Shown here piece by piece: positions 1 through 7,563 of a stretch of DNA of 27,373 nt; position 1 is the first letter of the stretch, and the number at the start of each line of letters is the position of its first letter. This DNA comes from a virus, in IMG/VR virus record IMGVR_UViG_3300031774_002071, positions 1 to 27,373 of that record. One strand, written 5' to 3'. Under the pieces are notes generated by a model, which searched no databases, was not told the DNA's origin, and saw nothing but the letters and a program-made list of their open reading frames with translations. The translations under genes were made by a program, and so were the position numbers.

Positions 1-228
1 TTTGATGATATCCATGACCCTGTAAAACGTTGGAGAGCTTTGTGGAAAGAAGTATGCAAACAAATAGATTACATTAGAACATTACCAACTGTAAAACAAC
101 ACATACGATGGAAGTTTAAAAACGAAAAGGTATTGGTGCATAACTTTAAAACACTTTTAGAAGGTAAGTATACTAAAGAAAAGTTTAAAAATGTGGCACT
201 TAAAATGAGAGATCTAGCAGATGAGTAA
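1..228 (+). CDS. C-terminal fragment of an unrecognised protein
   Basis: The frame is open from the first base of the window and stops at TAA (226-228), so 75 C-terminal residues are visible and the start lies outside. A TTG at 40 could be read as a start, but nothing supports it because the frame continues upstream of it. The fragment is rich in Lys, Arg and aromatic residues, is probably helical, and shows no motif I recognise. Its last 8 bases overlap the start of the SGNH-like gene at 221, which suggests the two are co-transcribed and translationally coupled. Function unknown. Confidence 0.6.
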   Translation, partial: FDDIHDPVKRWRALWKEVCKQIDYIRTLPTVKQHIRWKFKNEKVLVHNFKTLLEGKYTKEKFKNVALKMRDLADE

Positions 229-1099
229 GAAAGTATTATATCATAACAAACCAAAAAGACTGTTTACGTTTGGTTGTAGCTTTACTCACTATATGTGGGG
301 AACCTGGGCAAACGCACTAGGGCAAGAACTAGACTGTACTTTTGTAAACTTTGGTAGAAGTGGTGCAGGTAATCACTTTATATTCAATATGCTTATGCAG
401 GCCGATGCTGTTTATGACTTTACGCATGAAGATTTAGTTATTGTACAATGGACCAATGTTTGTAGAGAAGATAGATATGTTCCGCAGGATCCAAACGGAC
501 CTTGGATGACTCCAGGTAATATTTACTCACAAAAACAATACAGAGAAGAATTTGTAAGAGATTACTTTAGTGAGTATGGTGCATACGTAAGAGATTTAGC
601 ATTTATAAAAGCAGGACATGAAATGCTAAAACATAAAACACAATATCACTTTCTACAAATGTGTGATATACTAGAGCAAACAGATCAGTGGTCTGGTGCA
701 ACACGGGATAAGAATCATAGAATAGATGACATGATGAAATACTATGCTCCTAGTCTAGGAGAAATATTGCCTAGCTTTTATCAAACATTATATAACAATA
801 ATATTGAAAGTAAATTTAAAAGAGATAGAAAAACAGTTCATAAAAACTTTCAAGACGGACATCCTAGTCCTATGGAACACTATGTATTTCTAAAGGATAC
901 ATTTAAACACGACTGGAAGGACACTACTGATAGAGCAGTAGAAGAAGCACAAAACAAATGGATCAAACTATTGCGAGATGCAAGTAATGATAAAAAGGAT
1001 TTTCATTTGTTTAATATGCAACAACGTTGGTTGGATATGTTTTATTACGAAACTAATATAAAGCCTGATGAAAAACCAGATCCTATAATACACTTTTAA
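221..1099 (+). CDS. SGNH/GDSL-hydrolase-like protein
   Basis: 292 aa. The N-terminus has a beta strand followed by GCSFT (residues 18-22), fitting the SGNH block I with Ser20 as candidate nucleophile. NFGRSGAGN (43-51) fits the block II/III glycine and asparagine, and DGHPSP (212-217) fits the C-terminal Asp-x-His catalytic pair (block V). Families with this fold are esterases, lipases and O-acyl hydrolases or transferases acting on glycans or lipids; the substrate here is unknown. No signal peptide is visible, so a cytoplasmic role is likely. The gene starts inside the preceding one (8-base overlap) and converges with the radical SAM gene, sharing 17 bases at their 3' ends. A second, divergent SGNH-like protein is encoded at 2258-3178. 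Confidence 0.7.
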   Translation: MSKKVLYHNKPKRLFTFGCSFTHYMWGTWANALGQELDCTFVNFGRSGAGNHFIFNMLMQADAVYDFTHEDLVIVQWTNVCREDRYVPQDPNGPWMTPGNIYSQKQYREEFVRDYFSEYGAYVRDLAFIKAGHEMLKHKTQYHFLQMCDILEQTDQWSGATRDKNHRIDDMMKYYAPSLGEILPSFYQTLYNNNIESKFKRDRKTVHKNFQDGHPSPMEHYVFLKDTFKHDWKDTTDRAVEEAQNKWIKLLRDASNDKKDFHLFNMQQRWLDMFYYETNIKPDEKPDPIIHF

Positions 1100-2258
1100 G
1101 TTCAGGAAACGTTTCAATAAATTTTTGATTTCTAATAAAGTCATAGTGTTGAGTCTTTGCTCTAAACTGCTTTAACGCACTTTCATCAAACTTACTATTT
1201 TCAATATAACGTACAACACCTTCTAGTTGCCACTTATATTTTCCTGGATTACTATTCATATATTTTTGTATCTTTTCTAACGCAATAGTCTTGTATTCTT
1301 CAGGTAATGCGTTTACACTATAGTAATGTGGATCAACAATGTTATACATACTAGCACTATTAGGATCTACGTTTTGTATTTCATTTAAGAAGTCTGTTAG
1401 TGTACACAGATTAAAAATACTTACTACTGTGTTAAAACTTATTTTTACATGAGGTGCTTGTTCACGTATTACTTTTAAATTAGTCGTAATTAGATCCCAA
1501 TCAGTTCCTGCTCTAATATATTCTGCTCTTGGTCCGTAACTATCTAAACTAGCACTTACTTGAACGTCTTCGAACTGATTCCATAAATCTATAATGCTTT
1601 TCTTTTTATATTTTAATTTACTTACGTTTGAGTTGTATTCTAATCTTACTTTAGTATTTCCTGTTTCAATTAAATGTTCTAGTATATCATAGTGCTTATC
1701 AGTAAGCAACGGCTCGCCACCTGCAAAGTAAAATACTTTTATGTTTTTAAAATGAGGTTTGAATTGTTGATACAGGTTATCATTGTTATTACCTCCTGCA
1801 AATATATAAACAGGTTTTTCAGGTGCAAACTTTGTTGAGTTATCTTCTTGAGCCCAGCTAGAACTATATGTTGAACTACACGTTCTACATTTAAAATTAC
1901 AAATGTTACTCCAACGCACATCAAAGTAACGTAGATTCATTTCATCTAAGCTACCATCTTCGTTAGTTGTTTCTATAAATTTTAATTCTTCTTTGAAACG
2001 TTTATTGTTACTCATGCGTGAGCTAGTGTTACCTGCTTCTTCATGTTTCCAACATTGATTACATATACTAGGCTTTTCTCCATTAAGTAATTGCTTTCTT
2101 AATGTTTTATATTCGTGACTATTCCAAATATCTTCTATGCTACGATTGTGTGTATTTCCTAAAGGCTGTTTGTAATCACCTATGCAACAAGGTAACACAC
2201 TTCCGTCAGCATTGACGTACATATGAATCCAGGGTAGTATGCAAAGTGTCTTACTCAT
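1083..2258 (-). CDS. Radical SAM protein with N-terminal twitch (SPASM-like) domain
   Basis: 391 aa. An N-terminal Cys-rich segment (C6, C24, C25, C66, C69, with the motif CNQCWKHE) looks like a twitch/SPASM-type auxiliary iron-sulfur site placed before the core domain. The core carries the canonical CxxxCxxC (C120, C124, C127) that binds the SAM-cleaving 4Fe-4S cluster, then GGEP (180-183) for SAM binding. Phages are known to carry such twitch-domain radical SAM proteins, but their substrates are not established. The C-terminus includes ETFPEL, also present in the radical SAM protein at 3159-4535, and both share a GPRAEYxRxG motif. It is the last gene of the overlapping minus-strand operon. 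Its ATG overlaps the stop of the SGNH-like gene (TAATG), and its 3' end runs 17 bases into the convergent gene. Confidence 0.88.
   Translation of the reverse strand: MSKTLCILPWIHMYVNADGSVLPCCIGDYKQPLGNTHNRSIEDIWNSHEYKTLRKQLLNGEKPSICNQCWKHEEAGNTSSRMSNNKRFKEELKFIETTNEDGSLDEMNLRYFDVRWSNICNFKCRTCSSTYSSSWAQEDNSTKFAPEKPVYIFAGGNNNDNLYQQFKPHFKNIKVFYFAGGEPLLTDKHYDILEHLIETGNTKVRLEYNSNVSKLKYKKKSIIDLWNQFEDVQVSASLDSYGPRAEYIRAGTDWDLITTNLKVIREQAPHVKISFNTVVSIFNLCTLTDFLNEIQNVDPNSASMYNIVDPHYYSVNALPEEYKTIALEKIQKYMNSNPGKYKWQLEGVVRYIENSKFDESALKQFRAKTQHYDFIRNQKFIETFPELKSVL
1101..1116. repeat. 16-base direct repeat in the 3' end of radical SAM gene 1
   Basis: Identical to 3195-3210 (plus strand ttcaggaaacgtttca). 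On the minus strand it encodes the shared ETFPEL C-terminal motif of the two radical SAM proteins, so it marks a conserved protein segment rather than a separate element. Confidence 0.7.
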
Positions 2259-3178
2259 TACTTGTCCATCAGTGTATAGACATTATATCCCCAAACCTTG
2301 TGTGCGGCCGCTACAGGGTGAGGACAATGATCTTGGCTTTGTTTTAAAAAGTTATTTGACGCTTCAATCTTGTCTAATTGCTTATTGAAATATTTATTTT
2401 CTTGAACTACAGGATAATCACTTACAAAGTTCTTTAACCAAGCCGCAACATAAAAATCAGGACTTTGTAATTTAAAGCCAGACATCCTAGCACTAAATTC
2501 CATCCATGTTTCTTTAATCATAGTAAATCCCCAATAGTTTTCATTTTGTTGCGTACAAAAGTTTTTCCAGGCAGTGGCTTTTACGTTATTAAACTTTGCA
2601 ATAGTATCGTTTAATTGTGTGTAAAAAATGTGTTCGTTTTCAACACACCAGTCTTTAACACTCATGCCACTTACATAATTTATATCATATAACCTAGCAA
2701 TAGGATGATCACCTAATTCGTTGATAACAATATCTTCTCTACTTGGCTCTGTCATTTGTACTAACAAATATATTTTATCGTATTGAGGTGATAGATATTT
2801 TAGTAATCTTTCTACGTTGCCAAAGATATAAAAATTGTTGTTTCCTGGTATAGCATACTGATAGTAATCTGTGTCCAGTAGTGTAGCAACCTGTGTACCC
2901 CAACAGTATCTTATCTGTGTATCTAAGTCCCATTTCATTAATGCTGATTGTACACGGCCTTCAAGGCTTTCACCATATGTCCAGCTTTCACCCAATACTA
3001 GTGTGCATTCTCTCTTGCCACGTTTGACCCAGAACTCTGTATTCTTTACATTTTGATTAATATGCAGAGGCTTTTTATTGTTGTCATTTACTAATACTTC
3101 TTGTAAATCCTTAAACAACCTATCTTGATCATTTGCTCCAGGTGTGTATTTGTAGTACTTAGGTTTTAGAACATTCAT
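2258..3178 (-). CDS. SGNH-hydrolase-like protein
   Basis: 306 aa. LVLGESWTYG (60-69) resembles SGNH block I with Ser65 as candidate nucleophile. The PGNNN run (111-115) fits the oxyanion Gly/Asn blocks. CPHPVAAAH (285-293) near the C-terminus may supply the catalytic His, although the Asp spacing is less canonical than in the SGNH-like protein at 221-1099. A roughly 55-residue N-terminal extension precedes the fold. The gene is sandwiched between two radical SAM genes: its start lies 20 bases inside the upstream one and its stop forms TAATG with the downstream one. That suggests a shared pathway, perhaps deacylation or acyl transfer on the product of a radical SAM enzyme, which is inference. 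Phage proteins with this fold may also be structural or inactive. Confidence 0.6.
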   Translation of the reverse strand: MNVLKPKYYKYTPGANDQDRLFKDLQEVLVNDNNKKPLHINQNVKNTEFWVKRGKRECTLVLGESWTYGESLEGRVQSALMKWDLDTQIRYCWGTQVATLLDTDYYQYAIPGNNNFYIFGNVERLLKYLSPQYDKIYLLVQMTEPSREDIVINELGDHPIARLYDINYVSGMSVKDWCVENEHIFYTQLNDTIAKFNNVKATAWKNFCTQQNENYWGFTMIKETWMEFSARMSGFKLQSPDFYVAAWLKNFVSDYPVVQENKYFNKQLDKIEASNNFLKQSQDHCPHPVAAAHKVWGYNVYTLMDK

Positions 3179-4535
3179 TATAGAACCCTTTTAATTCAGG
3201 AAACGTTTCAGTTAAGTTACAGTCTCTACGTTTATCGAACTCTGTAAACCAACGATAAAAATCTCTACGTCCTTGATCTAATTTAGCAGGTTCAATGTTT
3301 GTTGTACGCATATAGTCAACCACACGTCTAAATTTTTCTACTTCTAATGAACTAAACTTTGTTCTGTCTTGATCATCTTGATAGTCGTGCATATATTTTA
3401 AGTGACTTTCCATATACGGCATAAATTCTTCCTTGGGTAATATGTTCATGTCATATATGATTGGCTCTTTCAAATGCGGAGTATCAAATCTAACACGTTG
3501 CCATTGTGTGGCATTGTCATCACTATTATATTTGTGTCGCCATTCTAGTATTTTTTCTAATAATAAATTAAAACTAGTTACACCAAATATATTAAATGTA
3601 ATCATAAACGTTACAGGCCATCCTGTGTTACTTAGATAGTGATCTAAGTTCTGTTCCCATAACTTTATATCTAGTCCTGTACGAGCATATTCGGCCCTAG
3701 GTCCCCAAGTGTCAATGCTTGTATACAGTTTAAAACTTTTAATACAATTCTTTTCTTTTAATCTTTTAACAGTAGAAGTTAACTTTTCTACTAGCTTGGG
3801 CTTAACACCCATGTTACTGTTGACTTCTATTTGTATGTGTGGTTTTGGATCTGCTTCTAGCTTATCAAACAATTCCCATAAGCTCTTGTGCATTAGAGGT
3901 TCGCCACCTGTTATACGCAATATGTTTAGTGTCTTACTTACTTCAGGCCACCATCTCCACCATGCGTCTACGTATGGATTCTCTTCTTCCTTCTTGTAAA
4001 TCTTAAACCAATCAATATCTTGTCTATGTGAAGTAGACATACTGTATGGTCCGTGTTGTTTTATTTCATTATAGTATCTGCTAGATGCTTTAGGGTGACA
4101 ATATCCGCATTTAAAATTACATTCATTACTAAAACTTATTTCAATGTATTCCGGATTTACATTAAAATCCGCCCCTTTTTGTTTTATTTCCGCTAATCTT
4201 TCTTCATTATAAATGCTTGTTGTTTTAATATGTCTATCACTTACATAGTCTTTACCCATAGCTTCAATCTTCCAACAGTAATTACAACCGTCTGGCTTTT
4301 CGCCACATAACATTTTCTTACGTTGGTCTTTCTTTTCTATGGTGTTATGTAATGCACTTGGATTATCTTTTAGTTCTTCTAATGGTATAGGGTGCGGAGC
4401 AGGGTGATAACAACTATGCGTTTCACCTGTTGCTAGATATATTGTGGTGTGATGCCATTTGGCCAAGCAGAATGTAGGAGATGTTTGCTCCTCAATCACA
4501 GGCATTAATTTTTTAATTTTTTCTAGTTCGCTCAT
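3159..4535 (-). CDS. Radical SAM protein with N-terminal twitch (SPASM-like) domain, long form
   Basis: 458 aa. An N-terminal cysteine set (C23, C42, C84, C87, the last two in CNYCWK) forms a putative twitch auxiliary-cluster domain. CNFKCGYC (C139, C143, C146) is the SAM-cleaving cluster motif, followed by GGEP (210-213). It shares the GPRAEYxRxG motif and the ETFPEL tail with the 391-aa enzyme at 1083-2258, but is 67 residues longer and otherwise diverged, so the two are paralogues that probably treat different substrates. Its ATG overlaps the glycosyltransferase stop (TAATG), with GGTAGG upstream as a possible Shine-Dalgarno. Its 3' end overlaps the SGNH-like gene by 20 bases. The substrate is unknown; glycan or peptide modification are both possible. 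Confidence 0.88.
   Translation of the reverse strand: MSELEKIKKLMPVIEEQTSPTFCLAKWHHTTIYLATGETHSCYHPAPHPIPLEELKDNPSALHNTIEKKDQRKKMLCGEKPDGCNYCWKIEAMGKDYVSDRHIKTTSIYNEERLAEIKQKGADFNVNPEYIEISFSNECNFKCGYCHPKASSRYYNEIKQHGPYSMSTSHRQDIDWFKIYKKEEENPYVDAWWRWWPEVSKTLNILRITGGEPLMHKSLWELFDKLEADPKPHIQIEVNSNMGVKPKLVEKLTSTVKRLKEKNCIKSFKLYTSIDTWGPRAEYARTGLDIKLWEQNLDHYLSNTGWPVTFMITFNIFGVTSFNLLLEKILEWRHKYNSDDNATQWQRVRFDTPHLKEPIIYDMNILPKEEFMPYMESHLKYMHDYQDDQDRTKFSSLEVEKFRRVVDYMRTTNIEPAKLDQGRRDFYRWFTEFDKRRDCNLTETFPELKGFYNECSKT
3195..3210. repeat. 16-base direct repeat in the 3' end of radical SAM gene 2
   Basis: Second copy of the identical 16 bases at 1101-1116, also encoding ETFPEL. Recombination between the two copies would delete most of the SGNH-like gene and one radical SAM gene, which could be a route to gene turnover. 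Confidence 0.7.
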
Positions 4536-5416
4536 TACCTACCTAGTACTCTATCACTGTTTACATAAACAGTTTTAAAGAATTTACTTTGCTCCTCATC
4601 TAGTGCAACTTTACTTATAGGTAATCCTTGCTCTTGTAATACTTCGCCATACTCGGCAATCATTTGTTCTACAGGATAGTCTTTAATCTCGTTCCAATAT
4701 TCATTAAGCCATTTAAAATCTCTTGTTACAGAATGATCCCAATCGGTTGCTAATATCTTTTGGCAACCATCTCTAGCACCCATGATAGCATATAGTCCGT
4801 TGTCAACATCTGCACCAACGTTTAACCAAACAAGTAATCTATGATAATTTTGCCACCAAGTATTGTTTGCAAGATCCTGTACCTTTGCACCTCTGTTTAG
4901 TGACATCTTAACACCTTCTCTGAAACCTGCTCTCCAAGCCTGATGTGGTGTTGAACTAATAATGCTTGTTGAATAGTTTTGATTAAGCTGATAGTAGTTG
5001 TCAAAGTAACAAAACTCTATCTGTGTATCGTCTGACCCGTCTGTGTTTTCGTGTGTTTTCATATTTCTAACAAAGTCTTTAGTCCACATCTTTAGACTTC
5101 CGTTGCCGTATTTTAATCCGTTGATGTCAATGTTACCACACCAACTAAACTGATAGTCATCATCTACACCTAGTTCGTCTAGATCAAGTACTACGTCTAA
5201 AAACTTTTGATCAATTATTGTGTCGCCGTCTACAGTAACAAAGTGTTTAGTTTCTGATTGCTCTGCACAGACTTTGTGTGCCGCATCTGAACCGTCTACA
5301 CCGTGTACACGTTTTGCCCAGGGCACCTTCTTACACAGATCAACATAATTTTTTTCTGCATTAGGTTCATCATAACTTAAGAATATGATATCTTGTTCAG
5401 CAATATTAATTTTCAT
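4535..5416 (-). CDS. GT-A-type glycosyltransferase-like protein (VDGDT motif)
   Basis: 293 aa. The N-terminus (DIIFLSYDEPNAEKNY) and the strand ending in VDGDT (62-66; D63 and D65 form the DxD motif) fit a GT-A nucleotide-sugar transferase, with the acidic pair binding metal and sugar diphosphate. Similar proteins with this SYDEPNA start are, from memory, common in marine T4-like phages, where the acceptor is unknown. No membrane segment is visible, so a cytosolic location is likely. The gene overlaps its upstream neighbour by 11 bases and its downstream neighbour by 1. It is one of three glycosyltransferase-like genes in this operon, and all three differ in sequence. Confidence 0.7.
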   Translation of the reverse strand: MKINIAEQDIIFLSYDEPNAEKNYVDLCKKVPWAKRVHGVDGSDAAHKVCAEQSETKHFVTVDGDTIIDQKFLDVVLDLDELGVDDDYQFSWCGNIDINGLKYGNGSLKMWTKDFVRNMKTHENTDGSDDTQIEFCYFDNYYQLNQNYSTSIISSTPHQAWRAGFREGVKMSLNRGAKVQDLANNTWWQNYHRLLVWLNVGADVDNGLYAIMGARDGCQKILATDWDHSVTRDFKWLNEYWNEIKDYPVEQMIAEYGEVLQEQGLPISKVALDEEQSKFFKTVYVNSDRVLGR

Positions 5417-6047
5417 TCTTTATCCTTAGTTCAACCCTACGCAAATCACTCACTGGATTACAAGCAGGAATACGACCATAGTATCTATAATAGTTAATTA
5501 GCATCTGCATTTCAGCTTCTTTTACAAGACTGTTGTGCATTGGCAAGTATGCTTGATATACGTTATCAATGTATTCCTTACCTATCTTTTCCTTAAATGC
5601 AGTACCACAACCATATGGTGATAACCTATCGTTACGTACTGTACCTTTAAAATCTGTGCGTCTACCTAGCATACAGTTTCTAGTTGTTGCTCTGCTTTCG
5701 CCAATGTATATTACACCTGGTTGTAAAATGTCTGCTACTTCGGGAGCTGAATCCTTAAACATTCCATACATATAACAGCCGGCATCTTTTTTATCAAACC
5801 CCCAACTAGCGTCATACTTCTCATCAATATGATGCCATGTTGTAAACTTGTCAAACTTTGGCATACCTAGTTTGTAAGATTGTGTTGTAAGATATTCTTT
5901 TCCACCATGCTCTAACACCTTTTTCATAGTGTATGCAAAGTCTTCCAAGTTATCTATTTTATCAAATATCTTTACAAGCTGATCCTGTTTAAGACCATGC
6001 CCACCAGAACCTTTTACAATGTTTTCTGCTAATATTTTTGACTTCAT
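5406..6047 (-). CDS. GIY-YIG nuclease-like protein
   Basis: 213 aa. The central region has MYG (93-95) and then GVIYIGES (111-118), matching the two strands of the GIY-YIG fold. An Arg-rich helix follows (R119, R123, R129, R130), then a Glu in a helix (E177 or E179) and Asn197 in IPACN, in the order of the family's catalytic Arg, Glu and Asn. The first triplet is degenerate (MYG rather than GIY). The N-terminal 85 residues are unassigned. There is no zinc-finger or other recognisable homing-endonuclease DNA-binding tail. It is embedded in the operon with 4- and 11-base overlaps, unlike most free-standing homing endonucleases. It could cleave host or competitor DNA, or be a modified relative with another role. 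Confidence 0.65.
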   Translation of the reverse strand: MKSKILAENIVKGSGGHGLKQDQLVKIFDKIDNLEDFAYTMKKVLEHGGKEYLTTQSYKLGMPKFDKFTTWHHIDEKYDASWGFDKKDAGCYMYGMFKDSAPEVADILQPGVIYIGESRATTRNCMLGRRTDFKGTVRNDRLSPYGCGTAFKEKIGKEYIDNVYQAYLPMHNSLVKEAEMQMLINYYRYYGRIPACNPVSDLRRVELRIKNEN

Positions 6048-6631
6048 TCTATAACCTCATATTTGTAACTGTCGAACTTCTTTATAGTATACACTGAAAT
6101 CGGCTTGTTGTCAAACTCAAATTGTTCGCTAAATGGTAAAACAATGTATTTTCCACCTATAAGTTTGTCAAACGTAAATTGTAGTGTTTTATAAAGAATG
6201 TTTGGATCGTCTTTCTTGGTTATACTAAATGATAAATGTCCATTTGTCAAGCTAATTTTTTGTGCTAAAATGTTCATTTCTAAATCGCCACCTATTGTTA
6301 TCTTCCAGCAGGTATCTTTTACATTTTTAGTAACTGTTATATCCGCATTGTTTCCTGTTGTTGGTAGCTCGTATATTAAGTCGTCAACAAAGTAACTGTC
6401 TATGTCATGATTGCTACGTTGCCTTAGTTCGTATGTATTAGCTCTTTTAATATAGTGTACATAATAGAAGTGCATACTTTCTCTGCCTTCGATTATACCC
6501 TTTACTTCCTCGTCTGCTACAGGAATAAAACTTCCTTCAGTGGGTTTGATGTTTGGCAATGACAGTAGTTCTCCTGTTGTAGGATCAAATACTGCATAAC
6601 GTTCATTGACTACTGTAATACCTAGTTGCAT
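6044..6631 (-). CDS. Hypothetical protein, beta-rich
   Basis: 195 aa and not recognised. The alternating hydrophobic pattern, with many Thr, Val, Ile and Tyr, suggests a largely beta-strand protein. There is no signal peptide, no membrane segment, no cysteine motif and only one Cys in the C-terminal half. It starts inside the end of hemE (10-base overlap, ATG within the last codons of hemE) and shares ATGA with the GIY-YIG-like gene downstream. A small structural or chaperone-like role is possible, but nothing in the sequence decides it. Confidence 0.55.
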   Translation of the reverse strand: MQLGITVVNERYAVFDPTTGELLSLPNIKPTEGSFIPVADEEVKGIIEGRESMHFYYVHYIKRANTYELRQRSNHDIDSYFVDDLIYELPTTGNNADITVTKNVKDTCWKITIGGDLEMNILAQKISLTNGHLSFSITKKDDPNILYKTLQFTFDKLIGGKYIVLPFSEQFEFDNKPISVYTIKKFDSYKYEVIE

Positions 6632-7563
6632 CTAAAGTCCTTTACAGTTTGTACAAAGTTTCTAACATTTTCTACAGGAGTTTCTTTGTTAACTCCGTGT
6701 GCTAGATTAACTATGTAAGGTTTGTCTTTCATTTTTTCTAACATTGATGTAGGATTAGCATCAGCAAGTAATTCACTAATGGGTATGCCTCCTTGTAAAA
6801 CAACGTTAGTAGATACTTCTTCTACAGGTATGTCATCACTTAAATTGATGCAGTCAGGATTTACTATTTTTGCAAAGTCATTTATATTTTTACCTATCAG
6901 CCTTGGAAAAGCAATTATGCTAACTTCAGGGTATATCTTTCTTATAGCTTCTACTATTTTTGCTGTTGGAGAATAACATAGTTTATCTAGTTCTTGTTCT
7001 GTTAGATCTCCTGCCCAACTATCAAATATCTGTACTGTGTCGCACCCTGCTTCTATTTGGTGTACTAGGTGTTCAATTATGTAAGGAACTAATCCTTCTA
7101 TAACTTTTTGATCTTTGTTACCACACATATACTTACAAAGTGTATAAGGTGCTCCAACAAATCCTATCAAGCTCTTGTTACTATCTAGTTCTTGCCTAGT
7201 TTGTTTGATTGCATCATACACAGGTTGACATCTTTCTATAAAAAGAAACCTATCCGTGTTTAGCATATCTTCATTATAAGGTCCTAGCTTTGGTGCAGGA
7301 TTATAATCTAGTTCTTGTCCGAGTGCATAAGGAATAACAAGTATGTCAGAAAAAATTATTGCCGCATCCATATCAAATGCTTTGATAGGTTGCATTGTTA
7401 TCTCTGTTGCCTTGCTTGGTGTAAGTGCCATATCCAAGAATCCGTTACTAGCTTCTTTGATTGCCATGTACTCAGGCATATATCTTCCAGCCTGACGCAT
7501 TAACCACACAGGGTATAAGTTTGTTTCCTTATCTTTAATAGTTCTTTGTAATATAGTTTTCAT
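6622..7563 (-). CDS. hemE: Uroporphyrinogen decarboxylase
   Basis: 313 aa. The enzyme removes four acetate carboxyls from uroporphyrinogen III to give coproporphyrinogen III in heme and chlorophyll synthesis. The signature PVWLMRQAGRYMPEY begins at residue 18. Residues matching the known active site are all present: R23 and R27, D73 (in FSDIL), Y145, S182 (in FDSWAG) and H289 (in NLAHG). It is about 30 residues shorter than usual (about 340-355), partly through a trimmed segment before VVLQGG, so it looks compact but intact. MtaA/CmuA-type methyltransferase relatives normally lack this N-terminal signature. The ATG lies 29 bases inside the upstream glycosyltransferase gene; the next in-frame ATG would remove the catalytic arginines' strand, so this start is favoured. 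Confidence 0.93.
   Translation of the reverse strand: MKTILQRTIKDKETNLYPVWLMRQAGRYMPEYMAIKEASNGFLDMALTPSKATEITMQPIKAFDMDAAIIFSDILVIPYALGQELDYNPAPKLGPYNEDMLNTDRFLFIERCQPVYDAIKQTRQELDSNKSLIGFVGAPYTLCKYMCGNKDQKVIEGLVPYIIEHLVHQIEAGCDTVQIFDSWAGDLTEQELDKLCYSPTAKIVEAIRKIYPEVSIIAFPRLIGKNINDFAKIVNPDCINLSDDIPVEEVSTNVVLQGGIPISELLADANPTSMLEKMKDKPYIVNLAHGVNKETPVENVRNFVQTVKDFRCN

Noticed and set aside
40-228. TTG at 40 as the start of a complete 62-aa gene
   Set aside because: The frame is open through base 1, so the gene is a 3' fragment and TTG has no positive support.
6622-7563. UROD-family methyltransferase (MtaA/CmuA type)
   Set aside because: The RQAGRYMPEY signature, FSDIL Asp and NLAHG His of true decarboxylases are all present.
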